This document shows, in pieces, positions 6,772-9,205 of a stretch of DNA of 9,205 bases. The notes under the pieces were generated by a model, which was not told where the DNA came from, made no database searches, and worked only from the letters and a program-made list of their open reading frames with translations. The stretch is from Lentisphaeria bacterium. Lineage in GTDB: Bacteria > Verrucomicrobiota > Lentisphaeria > Victivallales > UBA1829. The DNA lies in NCBI GenBank assembly GCA_017540385.1, contig JAFYBD010000054.1, forward strand, positions 1-9,205. Reading direction: 5' to 3'. Within the stretch, counting starts at the first letter, position 1; each line of letters starts with the position of its first letter. Position numbers and translations under genes: made by a program.

Positions 6772-7524
6772 ATGTCCAAACGCTGGCTGATGATCGCCGA
6801 CGCACATTTGACCTGCCGAACGCCGGAGAATGACTTCTTCCGGCTCCTCGGTCGCGTCTCCGGGCTCCCCGCGGACGTAGGTGTCATTTTCCTCGGCGAC
6901 ATCTTCGACCTCTGGATCGCCATCCGCGGCTACGAAACCGAGGAGCAGCGGCGTTTTCTCGACTGGTGCCGCGGCGAGAAGTCCCGCCGCGAGATCGTTT
7001 TCCTGGAGGGCAATCACGAGTTCTTCGTCGCGAAGACCTACGGCGACGCCTTCTCCTACTGCAGCGAGGACGAATTCCAGTCCGGTCTGCTCCAATGGCT
7101 CCACGGCGACCGCATCAACAAGGCCGACTACGCCTACGCCGTGCTGCGTTTCATCCTCCGGAATCCCCTCACGCGCGGCTTCCTCTGGGTGATCGGCTCC
7201 ACGTTCGGACCCTCTTTCGCCCACTACGTCCGCGAACGTCTCCGCGTCACAAATCAGGCACACAAGCAGTTTTTCCCGGAGCCCCACGCCCTCAAATTCC
7301 TCGAGGACTGCCCGAAGGACTCCATCGTCTTCGTCGGCCATTTCCACGACCGGCTCACCAAGACCCGCGACGGCCGCACTCTGGAGGTCCTCCCCGCCTA
7401 TGCCGAGGCTTCCGAGATCGCGTTCTTCGACCCGGATTCCGCCGGGCTCGACATCTTCCCGGCCGGTGCCATCGGAGACCACTGCGCCGTCTCCGAAGCT
7501 CAAACGAAGGAGGTCGCCGGATGA
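6772..7524 (+). CDS. lpxH: LpxH-like UDP-2,3-diacylglucosamine diphosphatase (calcineurin-like metallophosphoesterase)
   Basis: This 250-residue protein has the LpxH motif set in order: D10-x-H12, GD43-x-x-D46, GN81-H-E, LH111-GD and GH190-F-H192. These fit the dinuclear Mn ligands of characterised LpxH (Asp, His, Asp, Asn, His, His, His). LpxH hydrolyses UDP-2,3-diacylglucosamine to lipid X and UMP at the cytoplasmic face of the inner membrane, in lipid A synthesis. The ATG at 6772 is chosen because the predicted promoter lies just upstream and the homology-like sequence (KRWLMIADAH) begins there. The in-frame GTG at 6571 would lie upstream of that promoter. GGGAAAGG (6753-6760) is a slightly distant ribosome binding site. 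The gene overlaps coaD by ATGA. The exact substrate is inferred; another nucleotide-lipid phosphoesterase of the same superfamily is possible. Confidence 0.85.
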   Translation: MSKRWLMIADAHLTCRTPENDFFRLLGRVSGLPADVGVIFLGDIFDLWIAIRGYETEEQRRFLDWCRGEKSRREIVFLEGNHEFFVAKTYGDAFSYCSEDEFQSGLLQWLHGDRINKADYAYAVLRFILRNPLTRGFLWVIGSTFGPSFAHYVRERLRVTNQAHKQFFPEPHALKFLEDCPKDSIVFVGHFHDRLTKTRDGRTLEVLPAYAEASEIAFFDPDSAGLDIFPAGAIGDHCAVSEAQTKEVAG

Positions 7525-8006
7525 AACGCCTCATGTATCCCGGCAGTTTCGACCCGGTCACGAACGGCCATCTGGACGTGATCGCACGCGCCGCACGCAT
7601 CGCCGACGAGGTCCTCGTCGCCGTCGCACGCAATTCCGAAAAATCTCCGCTCTTCACCACAGAGGAGCGGATCGAGCTCATCCGCACGGTCACGGCCTCG
7701 ATCCCGAACGTCCGCGTCGTCACCTTCACCGGCCTCCTCGCCGACGCCGTGAACGAGTTTCAGGTGTCCGCCGTCATCCGCGGTCTCCGCGCCGTCTCCG
7801 ATTTCGAGTATGAATTCCAGATGGCGCTCATGAACCGCGAGCTGAACGCCGCCTGCGAGACCCTCTTCATGATGCCGAGCCCGGAATACTCTTTCGTCAG
7901 CTCGCGCCTCATCCGCGAGATCGCCTCCTGCGGCGGGTCCGTCTCCGCATTCGTTCCCCCGGAAGTCGTCGAGGCCGTCCGAAAAAAGATGGAGTCCCGC
8001 TCATGA
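7521..8006 (+). CDS. coaD: Phosphopantetheine adenylyltransferase
   Basis: CoaD transfers AMP from ATP to 4'-phosphopantetheine to give dephospho-CoA, the penultimate step of coenzyme A synthesis, in the cytoplasm. The 161 residues match the usual length. The nucleotidyltransferase signature PGSFDPVTNGH is at 7-17, with Ser9 where E. coli has Thr10. Lys41 lies in the N-SEKSPLF segment, RGLR is at 87-90, and the C-terminal motif YSFVSSRLIREIA is at 123-135. Its ATG overlaps the lpxH stop (ATGA). It is preceded by a perfect Shine-Dalgarno AAGGAGGT (7507-7514) six bases upstream, so it is well initiated even inside the operon. Its own stop overlaps the next gene in the same way. No key residue is missing. 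Confidence 0.96.
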   Translation: MKRLMYPGSFDPVTNGHLDVIARAARIADEVLVAVARNSEKSPLFTTEERIELIRTVTASIPNVRVVTFTGLLADAVNEFQVSAVIRGLRAVSDFEYEFQMALMNRELNAACETLFMMPSPEYSFVSSRLIREIASCGGSVSAFVPPEVVEAVRKKMESRS

Positions 8007-8596
8007 TCAAGATCAATACCTCGCACATCCTCCCGGACGTCCCGTATCTCCTCGAGGGCACCGAATCCTCCGACGTCCTCGGCCTGTCCCCCGATGCGAT
8101 ACCCCCGCTCGTCCCCGCTGGCGACATCACCTACCGCCTGTCCGCCGTGATGGCCGGCGCCGACCTCGTCGTGACCGGTTCCGCATCCGTTCCGATCCTC
8201 ACCTCCTGCGCGCGCTGCCTCGACGACGTCCGCACCGTGATCGCCGTCAGGGACCTCTGTTTCCATTTCGAGAAAGTCCGCGACCTGGAGGTCGACCTCA
8301 CCGACGACGTCCGCGAGGAACTCCTCCTCGCGATTCCCTCCTGCTTCTACTGTTCCCCGGACTGCAAGGGCGTCTGCCCCTCCTGCGGCGTCAACCTCAA
8401 TCACGGCTCCTGCGCCTGCGCTTCGCGTCCGGCCGAACCCGAGCCCGATTCCGCCGCGCCGTCCCCCTGGGACCAGCTCGACGCCCTGAACCTCTCCGCT
8501 CCGAAAAAGGCTCCGGCGAAGAAACCCGCCGCGAAGCAATCCCCGGCGAAAAAGGCTCCGGCGAAGAAACCCGCCGCGAAGAAGTCGTCCAGGTAA
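8003..8596 (+). CDS. YceD-like (DUF177) rRNA accumulation protein with Lys/Pro/Ala-rich tail
   Basis: DUF177/YceD proteins are needed for normal 23S rRNA accumulation in bacteria and plastids. Of the 197 residues, 1-165 look like the family: CARC (Cys69, Cys72), a DLTDDVREELLLAIP segment (98-112), then a Cys-rich block with Cys114, 117, 121, 125, 128, 137 and 139 including DCKGVCPSCGVNLN, and the WDQLDALNL end at 156-164. The cysteine pattern suggests zinc binding, as inferred for the family. Residues 166-197 are an added tail built from PKKA, PAKK and PAAK units with 11 lysines, resembling histone-H1-like tails. The start overlaps coaD (ATGA), with GGAG at 7991-7994. The rpmF gene, which often follows yceD, is not found before the next gene. 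The tail could be an RNA- or DNA-binding extension; this is inference. Confidence 0.85.
   Translation: MIKINTSHILPDVPYLLEGTESSDVLGLSPDAIPPLVPAGDITYRLSAVMAGADLVVTGSASVPILTSCARCLDDVRTVIAVRDLCFHFEKVRDLEVDLTDDVREELLLAIPSCFYCSPDCKGVCPSCGVNLNHGSCACASRPAEPEPDSAAPSPWDQLDALNLSAPKKAPAKKPAAKQSPAKKAPAKKPAAKKSSR
8502..8581 (+). repeat. Perfect 35-bp direct repeat with 45-bp period coding the basic tail
   Basis: Bases 8502-8536 recur exactly at 8547-8581. The 45-bp period equals 15 codons and duplicates the KKAPAKKPAAK unit. Identity at third codon positions points to a recent slippage or duplication event, so tail length may vary between strains. Confidence 0.9.
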
Positions 8597-8607
8597 GCCT
8601 TTGCCGC

Positions 8608-8669
8608 ACCGTTCCCTCCGGTAAACGTTTTTCCCCGCACTCGCCCGGCATGCCATTTCTTTTTTTTTT
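8608..8669 (+). terminator. Weak candidate operon terminator region
   Basis: A short stem ACCG (8608-8611) / CGGT (8619-8622) is followed by AAACGTTTTT. Further on, a palindrome GGCATGCC (8647-8654) precedes a run of ten T (8660-8669). Neither is a convincing stem plus T-tract, but this is the only place where the operon could end before the next promoter. Confidence 0.3.
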
Positions 8670-8701
8670 GTAAAAAAACGGATTTGTCTTACGATTTTTT
8701 C

Positions 8702-8730
8702 TTGATATTGCCTAATAAGTGTGGTATAGT
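8702..8730 (+). promoter_or_regulatory. Near-consensus sigma70-type promoter for the AIDA-repeat gene
   Basis: TTGATA (8702-8707), a 17-nt spacer and TATAGT (8725-8730) make a strong match. The DNA just upstream (8656-8700) is rich in T- and A-tracts, including T10, A7 and T6 runs, in an otherwise GC-rich region, and may act as an UP element. Transcription would start near 8737, giving a 5' UTR of about 97 nt. Confidence 0.8.
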
Positions 8731-8740
8731 AACACCTGTT

Positions 8741-8761
8741 CGGAAAAAACGTTGTTTTCCG
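8741..8761 (+). other. 5'-UTR hairpin near the mRNA start
   Basis: CGGAAAA (8741-8747) and TTTTCCG (8755-8761) form a perfect 7-bp stem around a 7-nt loop, only a few bases after the predicted transcription start. Such 5' stems can protect long mRNAs from decay, or the site could be an operator in DNA. No T-tract follows, so attenuation is unlikely. Confidence 0.5.
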
Positions 8762-8833
8762 TTCGCTTCGTACGATATTCTGTTTCGTTTCACATAACAA
8801 ACCCGCAATCCTCGCAAAGAGAAAGGCATCATC

Positions 8834-9205
8834 ATGGGTACAGTCATTTCCAAGGGTTCGACCTATGTCAGCAAGGGACAGACCCTGCAGTCTCCCGACA
8901 TCCTAAGCAGCGGTCGCGTTTTCGTCCTGTCCGGCGGTTTTGTGTCCAGCGCAAACATCCACCATGGCGGCTTCGAAACCGTCAGCAATGGCGGCGTGGA
9001 TATCTCCGCTTATGTTTATTCCGGCGGCGGGATGAGGGTCCTGTCCGGCGGTATCGCTTCCGGTTATTATGTCATCAGCTCGTCCTACATCAGCGCGTTC
9101 GGCGGAATACTCCTCGGCGGCGACATCGGCCGCGGCGGCCAGGTGATCGTAGACGGCATGTATGGCAGCACCTCCGTGACGAAGGGAGTTGTCAGCGGTG
9201 CGAGG
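8834..9205 (+). CDS. N-terminus of a second AIDA-like repeat protein, 3'-partial
   Basis: From ATG at 8834 the frame is open for 124 codons to the window edge. GAAAGG (8821-8826) lies seven bases upstream as ribosome binding site, below a strong promoter. After about 28 residues the protein becomes tandem units of 18-19 residues, VFVLSGGFVSSANIHHGG (29-46), FETVSNGGVDISAYVYSGG (47-65), GMRVLSGGIASGYYVISSS (66-84) and YISAFGGILLGGDIGRGG (85-102). This is the SGG-turn pattern of AIDA-type beta-solenoid repeats. The first 28 residues (MGTVISKGSTYVSKG...) have no hydrophobic core, so no classical Sec signal peptide is visible. It is probably of the same broad class as the upstream giant protein; whether it ends in the same C-terminal domain cannot be seen. 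Function is unknown; a surface or secreted role is inferred. Confidence 0.85.
   Translation, partial: MGTVISKGSTYVSKGQTLQSPDILSSGRVFVLSGGFVSSANIHHGGFETVSNGGVDISAYVYSGGGMRVLSGGIASGYYVISSSYISAFGGILLGGDIGRGGQVIVDGMYGSTSVTKGVVSGAR

Noticed and set aside
6712..7503. 263-codon Glu/Val-rich frame on the - strand
   Set aside because: It is antisense to the lpxH-like gene, whose metal-binding motifs are complete and in order.
6772..7524. GTG start at 6571 for the lpxH-like gene
   Set aside because: It would add 67 residues without family resemblance, and lies in the tRNA leader upstream of the predicted operon promoter.
7760..8800. 346-codon frame on the - strand
   Set aside because: It is antisense to coaD and the yceD-like gene, both of which carry clear family motifs; its Gly/Arg-rich repeats mirror the basic tail.

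Overview
The window looks like chromosomal DNA from a GC-rich, Gram-negative bacterium. The LpxH-type lipid A enzyme implies an LPS-bearing outer membrane. Giant modular AIDA-like proteins with an FG-GAP/VCBS-type C-terminus, beside housekeeping genes and with AT-rich promoters, are reminiscent of Lentisphaerota/Victivallales (PVC group) gut bacteria. That placement is an inference from style only; no marker gene here fixes it.

Layout: (1) 1-5986, + strand: the 3' end of a giant surface-type gene, open at the left edge. It has at least five tandem modules of about 240-350 residues (plus the tail of an earlier one) and a six-repeat, propeller-like C-terminus. (2) 5987-6225: a dense array of seven related hairpins whose cores all match GCGNAGC or its complement (one with a terminal mismatch), the core of the very stable GNA-triloop mini-hairpins. 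(3) 6259-6384: a degenerate 12-nt repeat. (4) 6400-6666, - strand: a tRNA-Thr(UGU) transcription unit with promoter, structured leader, encoded CCA and Rho-independent terminator. (5) 6696-8596, + strand: a compact operon lpxH-like, coaD, yceD-like (DUF177), with ATGA overlaps at both junctions. (6) 8597-8833: an AT-rich intergenic region with a near-consensus sigma70-type promoter and a 5'-UTR hairpin. (7) 8834-9205: the start of a second giant AIDA-repeat protein, running off the right edge.

How the parts relate: the three middle genes serve lipid A synthesis, coenzyme A synthesis and 23S rRNA accumulation, and are linked by translational coupling rather than by one pathway. They sit between two members of a repeat-rich surface-protein family. 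The yceD-like gene has a Lys/Pro/Ala-rich tail, and the rpmF gene that usually follows it is missing. The least ordinary part is the non-coding hairpin array directly after the first giant gene: stems differ between units but stay self-complementary, while core and borders are kept.
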